Part shown: one piece after another, positions 11,411-23,310 of the stretch
Layout: every line of letters begins with the position of its first letter
How positions within the stretch are numbered: the stretch's first letter is position 1
Notes under the pieces: generated by a model
Seen by the model: the letters and a program-made list of their open reading frames with translations, nothing else
Database searches by the model: none
What the model was told of the DNA's origin: nothing
Assembly: GCA_034509755.1 (NCBI GenBank)
Contig: CM067551.1
Coordinates: 19,092,501 to 19,156,500, forward strand
Source of the DNA: Anisodus tanguticus
Taxonomy: Eukaryota > Streptophyta > Magnoliopsida > Solanales > Solanaceae
DNA length: 64,000 nt
Reading direction: 5' to 3'
Translations under genes and position numbers: made by a program

Positions 11411-12756
11411 ATTTTAATCTAACAGCAGTGCAAGAAAATGCTATTGTTATGCTCCATTTAGAAGTTAGATCACTGAAAATTTCTATAATTAAGCTAAGCT
11501 TAGGGAAATACTTCCATTTCTGCCCCCTTGCAGCTCTTAAGTTTAGGAATTTCTTGCTTCCATTCACTAATTAGTTTATGTCTCTTCAAAACAACCCAAT
11601 GTCCCTAGCCCACGCACTCAACCCTCCCCAAAAAAAACACATGCACAAAAAAAGAACTCAATCCCTCAAATATATATTGGAAAAGGAACACCAAAAAAAA
11701 AGCATAATCAGGTATAAAATACAGCAAACGAAGGGAGCCTCCTCGTGTTCAATGGGTAATGACAAAATTGAGGCATTTATTTTTAGCCCCATGGTTTTTA
11801 AATACGCGGATATGATAAGGATACAGATCGAAACAAGAAAACTCTTACGAATGTCTCATCACTGTCATTAAATATATTACTCTGTAGTATGAGAACAAGT
11901 TGAGTAGTTAAAACCCAGTGACACTATTTTGTAATTTGTTTACGCTTGAAATGCCTCCAGATTACTGGATGTTCACAGCCAGCATGATATTTAGACTATG
12001 GGGTCTGAAATGCATGTGTAGAATTTAGACACTGCATATCGCCAAGAGAAGCAAATGGTAAGAACCCATCCCATATATTGTGATAATATAAAGAGAACTT
12101 CACCGTAATTGTGATCCAACTTTTGTCCATGAGTTCCTGGCTCAAAAACCCTCAATTGTCATTTACAACACTAGGAAGAAACCAGTATAAAGAAAGAAAG
12201 GAACTTGTGTCAGTCCACTGATTGGATTATTAGAGAGAAACTTTTGGACCTAGGACTTCAAAATATTCCCAACCTTGGGATAAAGCCTTGTAAATGCACG
12301 CCTTTGTGTCGCTTGTACAAATTTTGCAAAAATAAAATTAATAGGTGTATGTCAATTGTCACAATCGAAGAAGGTTCCCCTTCCTGGAAAAGGAAGAAGG
12401 ATATACAAATGAAATGATTACTTTACAACATATAATCACTTTCACAAAAAAGTAAGCCAACACAATTTCTATGTTTGGTCTTCAATCAGTAATGCCTGTC
12501 AAATATGAAAGCTCCGCGCAAATATAGAAGCTACTATAGTTTGTAACTTCATCTACTCCTTGATCAGCTTTAAATGAACTGGGCTTACAAAGATCTACCA
12601 TTTGCAAATTGAACAGGTGTGTGTGAAGTGATTAATTAGGAAGTCACATTATTCCTGCAGAAGATTTGGGTCTCTCCACTTCTTAGAAGTTGGACTAGTT
12701 GTGAAAAGAAAAAATATAGCAGTGTTCAGGGTTTACAAGGAACACACAAGTACCTC
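11411..12756. other. intergenic, no gene recognised
   Basis: AT-rich DNA between the decayed coiled-coil gene and the 3' end of the minus-strand small mitochondrial-type gene. Only short unrelated frames are present (11578-11871 and 12205-12417 are low-complexity). The right part would contain the 3' UTR and polyadenylation signals of the minus-strand gene. Confidence 0.5.
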
Positions 12757-15700
12757 TTATTTGTTGTTCTTGCCTCCAGTGAACAACTTGTATCCACCAT
12801 AGAAAAGAAAGCCCCATCCAGATAAAGATACAATCACAAACTGCAAATTTTCACATCACAAATAAATTTGACATTGAACTTATATCAAAAGCCACAAAAG
12901 CATGCCCTATTGTGCAGTCTAAAGACAACTGATTCCACGAACTGCAATTGTCAGCTAAGAGTAATAGTAGAATACTACTCTATAGCCTCTTGCAGAAATG
13001 CAAGGTAAGGCTGCGTACAATAGACCCTTGTGGTCCGGCCCTTCCCCGGACCCCGCGCATAGCGGGAGCTTAGTGCACCGGGCTGCCCTTTTTTTTATCT
13101 TCTAGATTTTTGCTTTCTCATCTCTACTAAGAAGACATTTGACACAAATATTTACTGATGATTAAGGATTCTGGAGAAAACTTTTCTTTCATATAAAGAG
13201 TCTGTTAAGTCATTGACCTGTCTTAGCACTTTTTCCATCACTGTTACAGAGGGGTTGAGGAAACTTTCCAGTAGGTCTATATATGGTGACTATCAAAACC
13301 TTTGATGTAGAGTCAATGCCAATATTTAGTGTATCCGCATTTTAGCTTATGAGGAGTTTCACGAATTCTAAATGTGGCATTATTCCTTGCCTATATTACC
13401 TAATTACACAGTGTACCATACTTGCATGACTTTCATAATTATAAATATAGTCATGCTTTCATATAATATTAATCTGGTGTGATAGGTTTGAATTATACTT
13501 ATAAGAAAAAGAAAAGGATCCCAGTAAAGCAAAGCCCACATCTCAATTATATTGTTTTCTGCTTCCTGTTAAAGTTATTCAATGTACTGCTCCATACAAT
13601 TGAGGGCTGAGAAGGTGCTCACTGCCATCTTCTACTTATATAATGCGACTAGTTCACCAAAAAACCCCAGAAAGAGCTTCAAGAAAATGAAAACCAAAAA
13701 TGCAGATGATAGACAGGTTATCAACATTCAATGGCAGAGCCCTAAATATTCTTCACCGTAGGATTATTGAAGTTGCTGAACTTCTCCCATCAATACACAT
13801 TTTTTTTTTCCAATTCACAACAGAACTATTTTATGTTAACTTTGATGCTGGGATTTTTATTTAGGGGAATCAAAAGGACATTCCAGAGCAATAGCTATTC
13901 CATGTAACATGTAAGTTGGAAAGGACAGTTATGCATATATGTTAAAATATAAGCTGTATATCCGAGTAGTATATCGGATGTATCAAAATGTCCACAATAG
14001 TTAGTTACGAGTTAGTTAGAAGTAAGAAGAGGTTGTTAGTTTGTTAATTGTGCAAATGAATAGTTGACAGTTGTATACAGCTGTCTAATCAAGTTAGTTA
14101 GCACTACAAATATCAAGCCTTGTAATAGATCATTTAAATGCAATACAATTCGATTTCCTTCCTAAGCTCATTTCTCTCTTCAATGGTGATCACCATTGTT
14201 GAGTCTCAGGCTCAATACATGGTTCTTCTTCAATAATTTCACATGGTATCAGAGCGGAGGTCCAAAGACTGATATCCGCGAATCAAAACTCCATTGGAGC
14301 AGAAGAAATTGAAGGTTGAAGAACATGGCAGAAGAAGCAACAATCACAATCGATCACCATCACCCATTGTATCTACAGGCTTCAGATGTTCCTGGATTGG
14401 TGCTGATTCCAACTAAGCTTACAGGACCTGAGAACTACATCTTGTAGAGTAGATCGATGAAGCTAGCCCTAACTAGTTTTTGTGAATGGAACATGCATCA
14501 AAAGTAAGTATAAAGGAGAATTGGAAGAACTATGGGAGAAATGTGATGCAATTGTGCTATCGTGGATAGGTAGCACAGTTTCTAGTGAATTAATACCTAG
14601 TATTGTCTATGCTGCTAGTGCAAAATAAATTTGGGAGGAATTTGAGGAGAGATTCGATAGGTCAAATCTTAGAAGGATCTATCATTTGTGTTCAAAAATT
14701 GTGAATCTGAAGCAGGGAAATGACTCAGTTACATGTTATTATTCAAAGATGAAAGTGCGTTGGGATGAGTTAGATGAGATGGTGCCTTTGCCATCTTGTT
14801 GTGATCAATCGAAACAATACACATATCATCTCAAGTCTCAGAGATTGATATAGTTTCTTATGGGATTAAATGAGAGCTATAGCAACATAAGGAATAATCT
14901 GTTGGCAAAAGGTTCAAGTGTGACAGTGAATGAAGCATATGCAGTCACTACACAAGAGGAGAGTCAGAGATCTCTAGGAGTTGTTGATACCCATAGAGAA
15001 CCACTAACAATGTTAGCAGGAAAGGCTCAAGGATACAGGTACAAGAAGCCAATACAAGGAATTCAAGGAGGACCACCTTGTGGAGAATGTGGTTACAAGG
15101 GACATGACATAGAACTGAAGATTGTTATACCCTGCTGACTTCAAAAACAAGAAGAAGAGTGGACAATCAACTCAGCTTAAAACCTTTGCAAATTCAACCA
15201 CAGCTGATAATACAGGAGAGTCTAGTGGATCAAGCAACAGAAGTGGAGGACTATTCACACCACAACAATATCAGGAAGTGCTGAACAAGCTGGATGAATC
15301 TACTCCAACCAAATATATAGCTAATATGGCAGGTATTACCTCTCTATTGTCCAATGTTGTAGCATATGAATGGATAGTAGATTCAGGTGCATCACACCAT
15401 ATTACACCCTGCAAAAAGCTCCTGACTACACTGAGAATATTAGGAGCACAACAAAGTAGTAAAGTACAAATTCCAAATGGTGATAAATCACAAATAGCAC
15501 ATTCAGGAAGTGCAATGGTTTCAAGTGGACACACAATTCAGAATGTGTTGCATGTACCAGACTTCAAGTTCAACTTGTTGTTAGTCTCAAAAATTACCAA
15601 GGAACTGTGTTGTTCAGTTTATTTTTTGCCTGATTTCTGTGTATTTCAGGGCCTCTTCAATGGCAAGGTAATGGGGATTGGTAGAGAAAGGGATGGATTG

Positions 15701-18700
15701 TACATTTTGCAGGAAGGTAATGGGGATTGGTAGAGAAAAGGATGGATTGTACATTTTGTAGGATCCTGTTCAAATAAGGACATCAACAGTAAGCAACTCT
15801 TTAGTGACAAACAATAAAGATGGACAGCTTTGGCAAATGAGGCTGGCCATCCTTCAGTAAGTGTAATGCAACATATTTGTTTACTCAAACTAAGAGGGAG
15901 TGATAGTATTCAAGAATTTTGTGAAGTCTGTCCCCTAACAAAAACATCACAGGCTGAAGTTTCCTATTAGTGAAAGCAAGACTGATGCCTGTTTCAACCT
16001 TGTCCATCTAGATCTGTGGGGACCTTATAAGAAGCCTACTTATGATAAAAGATAGTTTTTTATTAGTATTGTAGATGATTTTAGCAGATATACTTGGGTT
16101 TGTCTCATACAGTCTAAATGTGAAGTGTTTACTGTACTTCAAGATTTCATGTGCTTAATAAAGAATCAATTTGGTTGTAATATCAAAGTGTTGAGATCAG
16201 ATAATGGTACAGAATTTTTCAACTCTAAGTGTGTTGACTTACTTGCTTCACATGGAATAATTCATCAAAGTAGTTGTCTATATACTCCTCAACAGAATGA
16301 GACTGTAGAAAGGAAACATAGACACATACTTGAGGTGACTAGGGCCCTGAGGTTTCAAAGTGGATTCCCATTTGTTTTTGGGAGATTGTGTACGAATAGC
16401 CATGTATCTCATCAATAAATTGCCTTCCCAAGTTTTAGTGGTAAAAGTCCTTATGAGTTGTTGTTTGGCAAAACACCAACTCTGGATCATTTAAGGGTCT
16501 TTGGTTGTCTTTGCTATGAAAGCACTTTACCTAGAGGAGATAAATTTGCTGCAAGAGCAAGGAAAGACATCTTGATTGGTTATTCAGAGACACAGAAGGG
16601 ATATAGACTATATGACTTGGTTTCCAAGGTGTTATTCATCAGTAGGGATGCGACTTATAGAGAGTCAGTTTTTCCCTTCAAACTTGATGTGTCTGATTAA
16701 CAGGTTGAAGACATGTTTTTATCTGAAGTGCCTCCCCCAGTACTTGATGAATCAGAGGGGCGTGCTGGGCTTCCTTCATCAAATCCTGAGTGTTTGAGTC
16801 ATGTTCATCAGGATCCTGATCATGATCATACTATAACAATTCAACCTGCTACTACAGCACCTACTAAGAATAATGATGTTGATATGGTTGAACCAAATGA
16901 GGTGGAAGAGCCTGAGAATAAAGATGCAGGTACACCAGATACTCCTGATGGAGCAGAAAAAATCAAAACATACAGATGCCCTTATTTCATCACCATGAGG
17001 CAGTGGATGAACAGATGCCTATTTTCCAAGAAGAAGAACCAATCAGGCGTAACAGAACTATCAATCTATCTATATGGCATAGTGACTATGTTATGGCACA
17101 CAAACCTGGTGGACAATGTTCATATCCCATATCCAATCATATCTCCTATTCTCACTTATCAGCATCCTATCAAGATTATCTGAAATATGTTTCTGCAGCA
17201 ATAGAACCTAAGAGTTTCAAGGAAGCATTCAATGATGCTTTGTGGATAGAAGCAATGCAAAAGGAAGTGGATACTCTAGAGGAAAATCATACATGGGAGC
17301 TGGTACCACTGCCACCAGGAAAACAACCCATTGGTTCAAAGTGGGTGTATAAGGTAAAGATAAAAGCAAATGGAGAAGTAGATACGTACAAGGTAAGGCT
17401 AGTGGCAAAGGGTTACACGCAAAGAGAAGGTCTGGACTATCATGAGACCTTTTCACCCGTGGCAAAGATGGTCACGGTTAGAAGAGTGAGCAGCATAGTT
17501 GCAGCCTATGATTGGGAGCTGTTTCAAATGGATGTAAACAATGCATTTATCCAATGAGGTTTAGAAGAGGAGGTATACATGTCTCTAACACAAGGGCTTC
17601 ATAGACAGGGGGAGACAAGAATTTGCAAGTTATTGAAGTCATTATATGGCCTCAAACAAGCATCAAGACAGTGGAACATTAAATTCACCACTGCCTTGGT
17701 GAAGGCATGATATTCACAAAGTACATATGACCACTCATTGTTCACAAAGAAGCAGGAAGGGAAGTTAGTGATTGTGTTGGTTTATGTTGATGATCTCCTT
17801 ATAACAAGCAATAATATGGATTTGATTGTTGAGACAAAGGAATACTTGCATAGTCAGTTCAAGGTGAAAGATTTGGGGATCCTAAAGTATTTTTTGGGGA
17901 TTGAAGTAATGAGATCCCAACATGGATTCTACTTAATCAAAGGAAGTACACTCTTGAGTTGATTGCTGAAATGAGACTTAGTGGTTCAAAACCATCCTCT
18001 ACTCCACTAGAGGCAAATGTCAAACTGACATCTGTGGAATATGATGCAACAGTTGGAAACACTGATGATCCAGTTTTAGAAGATGCAGGATGCTATCAGA
18101 AACTGGTGGGTAAGCTGATATATTTGACCATTACAAGACCAGATATATGCTTTGATGTACAAGTACCAAGCCAGTTCATGAAACTCCCCAAGAAGTCATA
18201 TTGGGATGCAGCTCTATGGGTGGTGAAGTATGTGAAAAGGTCACCTGGTTTGGGAGTATTATTGAGCAGACATTCTATAATACAGATTGGGCTTCTTGCC
18301 CCAATACAGGAAGGTCAGTAACTGGCTTTGCCATTCAGTTAGGTGGATCTCTCATTTCATGGAAATCAAAGAAGCAACACACGGTTAGTAGAAGGTCACA
18401 GAGGCAGAATACAGGTCTATGGCTTCAGCAGTCTCAGAAGTTGTTTGGTTGACAGGCTTGATCAAAGACCTTCAGGTAGAAGTTGTGCTTCCAATCAAGG
18501 TGTTTTGTGATAGTAAAGCAGCTCCCATCTTTCATGAACGTACAAAACATATTGAGATAGACTGCCAATTTGTCAGAGAGAAATTCAAAAATGGACTGAT
18601 CCAACCAACATACCTCAACACCAAATTACAGCTTGCAGATTTGTTACCAAAGGTTTAAGAGTGGCTCAACATCATTTTCTCTTATCCAAGCTGGGGATTA

Positions 18701-19850
18701 TTGATGTGTTTCACCCACCAGCTTGAGGGGGAATGTTAAAATAAACTGTACATCAGAGTAGTATATCGGGTATATCAAAAAGTCCACAGTAGTTAGTTAC
18801 GAGATAGTTAGAAGTAAGAAGAGGCTATTAGTTTATTAATTGTGCAAATGATTAGTTGACAGCTGCATACAACTGTCTAATCAAGTTAGTTAGCACTACA
18901 AATATCTCAAGCCTTGTAATAGATTATTTACATGCAATACAATTCGATTTCCTTCCTAAGCTCATTTCTCTCTTCAATGTCGATCACCATTGTTGAGTCT
19001 CAGACTCAATACATGGTTCTTCTTCAATAACTTCACAATATATGATACAGACTCTCTTCCCTTGGTAAAGTGGAATTCAAGATCTCAATAAATCATTTTT
19101 ATCAACCAACAACATACTTTTACCTCGGAATCAAAGGAAATAGGAAGATGAGCAATTACAGTGGCAGAGCTAAGTGAAGGATTGAATCAATAAGGAAACA
19201 GTCTAGTCAAGAAGCAAGGGGTCCAAATATTGCTTTAGGTCACATTTTTTTTTTTTTTTTTGAATTCCCTTGTATAAATTCCTTTTTTCCGCAATTGCAG
19301 GTGAACATTTCAAACTTTGCATTTTCTAATTCAATTTTCGATTTTTTCAAACCAATCACAGTCCATGATAAAAACACCAAACTTGCACAATCATTAGTGT
19401 TTTGAAGCTCCAGAAATTTAAACGTTATATTTTAAAAAAAATGTAAAAGTAAAGCATCTAATAAGAGAACTCACATGCTCTTCTTTCCATTTTGCAGGAC
19501 TCATAGGGTCTTGCCAGCAATTAACTTTAGGTGGCCCGTGATGATCTGGAATACATCCATTTTTCAAATACTGTCAGTCGCCATCACACATTACACACAC
19601 ACACAAAAATAAGTAATACTAGTAATCTTATATTCAGGGACCAGCATTTATACATTAAATTCCTCTATATAGCTACAGAGCCACATCAGAAAAATGATTA
19701 AACCAATCTATAAAGTGAAAAAATAATATATGAGAGATTAGTACCAGCAGCTCCGGCGAAGCAGCGGCGCTGAGCTGTAGAGCTTGAGAAGGGGAGGCGC
19801 GTGAAGGTTGTGGCTCGACGCGCCGTCATCGCTGCCAATGAAGTTGCCAT
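12757..19850 (-). CDS. small mitochondrial-type single-span protein, 86 aa, three exons
   Basis: Minus-strand exons are 19850-19745, 19545-19475 and 12840-12757, with stop TAA at 12759-12757. Donors are G|GTAC and CAT|GTGAG; acceptors are CCAG|AT and GCAG|TT. Phases fit and give 87 codons including the stop. The product starts MATSLAAMTARRATTFTRLP, an Arg/Ser/Thr-rich presequence ending RRCFAGAA. It continues DHHGPPKVNCWQDPMSPAKWKEEH and ends with a hydrophobic span and basic tail (FVIVSLSGWGFLFYGGYKLF, then TGGKNNK). This fits a small inner-membrane protein. The KVNCWQDPMSP...KWKEEHF block reminds me of a plant-specific respiratory complex I accessory subunit (possibly like At1g67785), from memory and not certain. 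All splice sites look intact despite 6.6 kb of intron 2, mostly transposons. Confidence 0.75.
12985..13100 (+). mobile_element. TS-type SINE, 3' part
   Basis: The wording GCAAGGTAAGGCTGCGTACA, AATAGACCCTTGTGGTCCGG, CCCTTCCCCGGACCCCGCGC, GGGAGCTTAGTGCACCGGGC and CTGCCC followed by T8 is that of the 3' half of the Solanaceae TS SINE family. It lies in intron 2 of the small mitochondrial-type gene. The tRNA-derived head is not seen, so the copy is 5'-truncated. Confidence 0.85.
13940..14243 (+). repeat. 5' LTR of the intronic copia element
   Basis: TG...CA bounded, 304 bp, collinear with 18734-19037 with small indels and about 7 percent substitutions. Confidence 0.95.
14244..14255 (+). promoter_or_regulatory. 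primer-binding site, initiator tRNA-Met type
   Basis: TGGTATCAGAGC directly follows the 5' LTR. It is complementary to the 3' end of plant initiator tRNA-Met and primes minus-strand cDNA in most copia elements. Confidence 0.95.
14325..15140 (+). pseudogene. copia gag with CCHC knuckle, broken
   Basis: The frame starts at ATG 14325 (MAEEATITIDHHHPLYLQAS) and reads the copia N-terminal block (LIPTKLTGPENY). It soon meets in-frame stops (for example TAG where SRSMKLAL begins, and TAA near 14626). The 14860-15138 frame carries gag C-terminal wording and the start of a zinc knuckle (CGECGYKGH). The second half of the knuckle is in the next frame. Confidence 0.8.
15122..15733 (+). pseudogene. copia aspartic protease region
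   Basis: The 203-codon open stretch carries WIVDSGASHHITP, the copia protease active site with the intact DSGA triad, then VLHVPDFKFNLLLVSKIT, the conserved block downstream. It ends at a stop just before a 49-bp tandem duplication. In a live element this enzyme cuts the polyprotein. Confidence 0.85.
15671..15768 (+). repeat. 49-bp tandem duplication inside copia pol
   Basis: ATGGGGATTGGTAGAGAAA begins at 15671 and again at 15720. The units differ by A/G at the AAGGGATG versus AAAGGATG step and at TTGCAGGA versus TTGTAGGA. Since 49 is not a multiple of three, the copy shifts the frame. Confidence 0.9.
15780..16700 (+). pseudogene. copia integrase, broken
   Basis: GAG-pre-integrase remnants (WQMRLGHPS-like near 15830, then CPLTKTSQ) lead into the core: VHLDLWGPYKKPTY, IVDDFSRYTWV, LRSDNGTEFFN (16125-16418) and YTPQQNETVERKHRHILEV, which carries the third acidic residue. 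The C-terminal DHLRVFGCLCYES...RARKDILIGY block is at 16458-16700. Stops and shifts separate these blocks. Confidence 0.85.
16976..18658 (+). pseudogene. copia reverse transcriptase and RNase H, broken
   Basis: RT starts with EAFNDALWIEAMQKEVDTLEEN and ...WELVPLPPGKQPIGSKWVYKV, then GYTQREGLDYHETFSPVAKM and MDVNNAFIQ (first catalytic Asp). A stop follows at 17555. YVDDLLI, the polymerase motif, is in 17738-17962. RNase H pieces (IQIGLLAPIQ, FCDSKAAP, HIEIDCQFVREK, ADLLPKV) run to the stop at 18656. At least five interruptions are present. Confidence 0.85.
18721..18733 (+). promoter_or_regulatory. polypurine tract of the copia element
   Basis: GCTTGAGGGGGAA directly precedes the 3' LTR; this is the usual place and composition of the plus-strand primer. 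Confidence 0.85.
18734..19037 (+). repeat. 3' LTR of the intronic copia element
   Basis: 304 bp, starting TGTTAAAATAAACTG and ending AATAACTTCACA, followed by the ATATA target duplication. Confidence 0.95.
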
Positions 19851-20878
19851 GGCTTTTCAGTATAACTCTTCACAAACCAAATTGTCTCAAATGGAAGCGG
19901 CGGACATGCGGTGGGTAAAATGGATTTATCGAACAGTCCGTAGAATTCGTAACCAAATGCCTTTTGTTCTTCTTTTTTCTTTTAATATTTGTCCCATTTT
20001 GATTTGACAAAATAATAATTTTGTAATTGTTAGTCAAAGATATTCGAAATGTATCAAAATGTGTTTTAATCATCTTAAAATATTATCTGTAAAGTTAGAA
20101 TTAAAGAGTTATAAAAAAATAAAACAAAAAATATTTAAAATGGTTTTATTTTGTATGAGTTTCTTAATGCACTCATTTATAATTTTTGTATTATTATACT
20201 ACTACTAGGTAATTTATCAATAGATGACTTCAATAAGCTTATAAATGATCATTATGTTAAAAATAATAAAAAAGTAGATTCTTCTTAAAACTAAAGATAA
20301 TTAGAATATTTTTCAACATAAATTAGAAGTTTGGAGAGGACATGAAACACACTTGGTTGTTAAAAAACGGTCTTGAATCAGAACACAAAAGAGTAGAATA
20401 AAAACGGAATGACAAATATCATACAATGAATTTGTATAGTCAAAAGAAAATAAGAATTGAACAGGTTGATAAAGTGCAATATGAACTCCCAGATCAAAGC
20501 ATTGTAATTTGTTACTAATACAGAGTAATCTCCCAAATGAAATATCTTCTAGGCACAATATGCAATAATCTATATCAATTGAATGCTTGCAGATGAAACG
20601 CCTAAGAGGAAGCAAATCAACGGTTATACACAAGTATTAAGATTGGATCTTCTAAAGCACTATCTTTTTTAACCCAGTTGAAACAAATGGTTGATGTTAT
20701 ACATGTATAATTGACTATTGCTATCGCACATACGAAACACCTCCTTAGTAGAGTCACTCTTAACTCGATCTCATCTCAATTGAAGGGCCCTCAACTAAAA
20801 TATCATAAGATTGGTTCGCGACATTGCAAACTCAACTAAAGCTAAATAGAAATTACAGTATAGTTTCAAAAAATAAAG
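19851..20878. other. upstream region of the 86-aa gene; no gene recognised
   Basis: The first bases left of here on the minus strand would be the 5' UTR and promoter of the small mitochondrial-type gene. No clear TATA box can be assigned. The rest is AT-rich with chance frames only. Confidence 0.45.
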
Positions 20879-21044
20879 TGATAGAATATTATTATATCTT
20901 GTATATCTTTTATACTATGTAAATTTATATTCCGATTGTAATTAGGAGGATTAGTTACCTAGTTTGTAGTCATGTAAATAATTATGTAACACTATATATA
21001 TTATACACAATAATCAATGAAAAGACAGGGAACATATTTCTTTA
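20879..21044 (+). repeat. probable 5' LTR, unpaired
   Basis: It starts TGATAGAATATTATTATATC and ends CATATTTCTTTA just before TGGTATCAGA. Length and ends fit a short copia LTR but there is no partner for comparison. Confidence 0.55.
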
Positions 21045-21163
21045 TGGTATCAGAAGTCAAACCTAAAAAATATTCTCCCAAAGTCCCCCCCCCCCCCGGC
21101 AGCCCTCTTCATCGGCAGCCTCCTCCTTCTTTCTTCGACTTTCCTCTCTTCCTCTCAATCTTC

Positions 21164-22240
21164 AATGGATGAACAACCTAAATTTTATCATACTCTTGCA
21201 GTTAACAACATAAAGAATTTCATTCCTATAACTCTTGAGATATAAAAGGTTCATTATTCATCTTGGGCGAAATTATTTAAGATTCATTATCGTGTGTACA
21301 AAGTCATCGACCATATCATCCCTCCAATATCAAAGCCCCTAGAAAAATCTGATGATTATAATGATGAACTTTGGTCCCGCTTAGATGCGGTTATCCTACA
21401 ATGGATCTATGGCACGATCTCGAACGATCTATTGTTTACAATCATTGAAACTGATGCTACTGCACGACAAACGTGGGAGCGCTTGGAAAGTATTTTTCAT
21501 GATAATAAGACACAACGTGCCTTGTATCGGAAAATCAATTTCAGGCCATTTATTACATGACGTTTTTCCTAATGCACCGGCTTATTGTCAAGAACTTAAG
21601 ATGATTGTCGATCAACTCTCCAACGTCGGTGCACCGGTCACTAATCAACAATTGGTGATGCAACTTATTGCGGGTTTGAATGAAAATTATGACAGCGTCG
21701 CTACCATCCTCCAACAAAACACGACATTGTCTCCGTTCTATGAGGCTCGTTCGAGACTCATCCTTGAAGAAACCTGAAAAACAAAGTAAGCAACGACTAA
21801 TGTCAGCACATCCAACGCTGCTCTCGTAACCACCGGAGTCAATCATGCCGACCCGAGAGGCTCGGCTCCCACCCCACCCCACCGGTAAGCTAACGATCCG
21901 ACACATGGCTCACGTCCCCAGAATAACAACAGAAGAAGAAATTCCAAGAACAACCCCCGCCGGCAGCGGCAACAACAACAGCAATAGTGGCAGCAGCCTC
22001 CGCCGTGAACTGCCTACCCGCCATGGGTTGCATGGGCCCCGCCGGTATGGGCTGCTCCACTTGCCCCTACCCGACGTCCTCTTGGGCCCAACCTCCGGCC
22101 CGACAAGCCCAACCCGACATCCTCGACGCACGTCCACAACAGTATATAGTGCACATCTTTATCCTCCTTCAACCTACGCACCGATGGATATTGAGGCGGC
22201 TATGAACACGATGTCTCTCAACGTTCATGATGATAGTTGA
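21164..22240 (+). pseudogene. copia gag, broken
   Basis: From ATG 21164 the wording is copia gag N-terminal (MDEQPKFYHTLAVNNIKNFI...YSSWAKLFKIHYRVYKVIDHI), with one early stop. Then comes LWSRLDAVILQWIYGTISNDLLFTI and, in another frame, ELKMIVDQLSNVGAPVTNQQLVMQLIAGLNENYD. The C-terminal third is Gly/Pro/Asn-rich and out of frame. A C13 homopolymer precedes the start at 21085-21097. Confidence 0.75.
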
Positions 22241-22243
22241 TAC

Positions 22244-23310
22244 ATGGACACTAGCGCCACATCTCATATGACGGCATCCCAAGATACTCTCTTGTCTTAT
22301 TTCAATATGAGCAATTTAAATAGTAATATTATTATTGGTAGTGGACAAAACATTCTCATTCGAGGTTATGGACAATCATCCCTCTCCCCACCACACCCCC
22401 CGTTAGCTCTAAAAATTGTCCTCCATGCCCCGAAACTTATCAAAAATCTAATCTTTGTGCGTTGTTTCACAACCGATAATAATATTTTCCATGAATTTGA
22501 TCCTTTTGGTTTTTCTGTGAAGACCTTATGACAGGGATGCGAATCATGAGATGTGATAGCACCGGAGACATTTATCCTATCACCACATCCGTCAGTCATC
22601 TAGCCTCCTCTTTACCAACCTTTGCTGCAATTTCGTCTCTTTTATGGCATAATAGATTAGACATTCGAGAGACTTTGTTTTACGCTCCCTTAGCAAAAAT
22701 AAATTTATTGATTAGGACATTCGGGAGACTTTGTTTTACACTCTCTTAGCAAAAATAAATTTATTGATTGCAAACATGTCCCTTATCCTCTTGTTTGTGA
22801 ATCTTGTGTTTTTAGAAAACATGTCAAGTTGTCATTTTATTCTTCATCTACTTGTACTTTAATGCCTTTTGATATAATACACAGTTATTTATGGACTTCT
22901 CCTATCTTAAGCACGCTCGGGCATCAATACTATATGTTGTTTTTAGATGATTATTCAAACTTCCTATGGACTTTTCCCATTGGTAATAAGTCCCAAGTCT
23001 ATTCTATTTTTTCTTCATTCAACGCTTTCATTAAGACACACTTTGAAAAGAATATTAAATATTTCCAATGGGAGGAAATTCGATAATAATCCAATTCAAA
23101 CTTTTCTACGCCAAACACGACCTTATTTTCTATTTTTCCTGTCTCCACAGCTCTGCACAAAATGGAAAAATCGAACGAAAAATTAAAACCATAAACAACT
23201 TAGTTCGTGCCCTTCTTGCTCACGCTTCTATCCCTCCTATTTTTGGCATTATGCTCTATCAATGGCAACATATCTCTGAACATTCTCCTAAACAAGTCTC
23301 TTAAACACAA
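22244..23310 (+). pseudogene. copia protease and integrase remnants
   Basis: YMDTSATSHMTASQ at 22240 corresponds to the protease site, with DSGA changed to DTSA, so catalysis would be lost. VLHAPKLIKNLI marks the block after it. Integrase follows: HSYLWTSPILSTLGHQYYMLFLDDYSNFLW and the QNGKIERKIKT stretch with a conserved Glu. Frame changes separate each part. Confidence 0.7.
22661..22772 (+). repeat. 56-bp tandem duplication
   Basis: ACATTCGAGAGACTTTGTTT at 22661 recurs as ACATTCGGGAGACTTTGTTT at 22717. Both are followed by TTAGCAAAAATAAATTTATT. It interrupts the pre-integrase coding region. Confidence 0.9.

Larger units (their letters stand above)
13935..19042 (+). mobile_element. full-length copia retrotransposon with ATATA target duplication
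   Basis: Two 304-bp LTRs (13940-14243 and 18734-19037) begin TGTTAAAATA and end TTTCACA or CTTCACA. They are flanked by the identical 5-bp ATATA at 13935-13939 and 19038-19042. TGGTATCAGAGC directly after the 5' LTR is the primer site for initiator tRNA-Met, and GCTTGAGGGGGAA before the 3' LTR is the polypurine tract. The internal order gag, knuckle, protease, integrase, RT, RNase H is Ty1/copia. By eye the LTRs differ at roughly 20-23 sites, about 7 percent. The coding part is full of stops and shifts. It lies in intron 2 of the 86-aa gene, in the opposite orientation. Confidence 0.95.

Noticed and set aside
15271..15534. Minus-strand frame in copia
   Set aside because: Shadow of the protease region on the plus strand.
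20313..20633. Minus-strand 106-codon frame as a gene
   Set aside because: Low-complexity, no motif, no splice or neighbour support.
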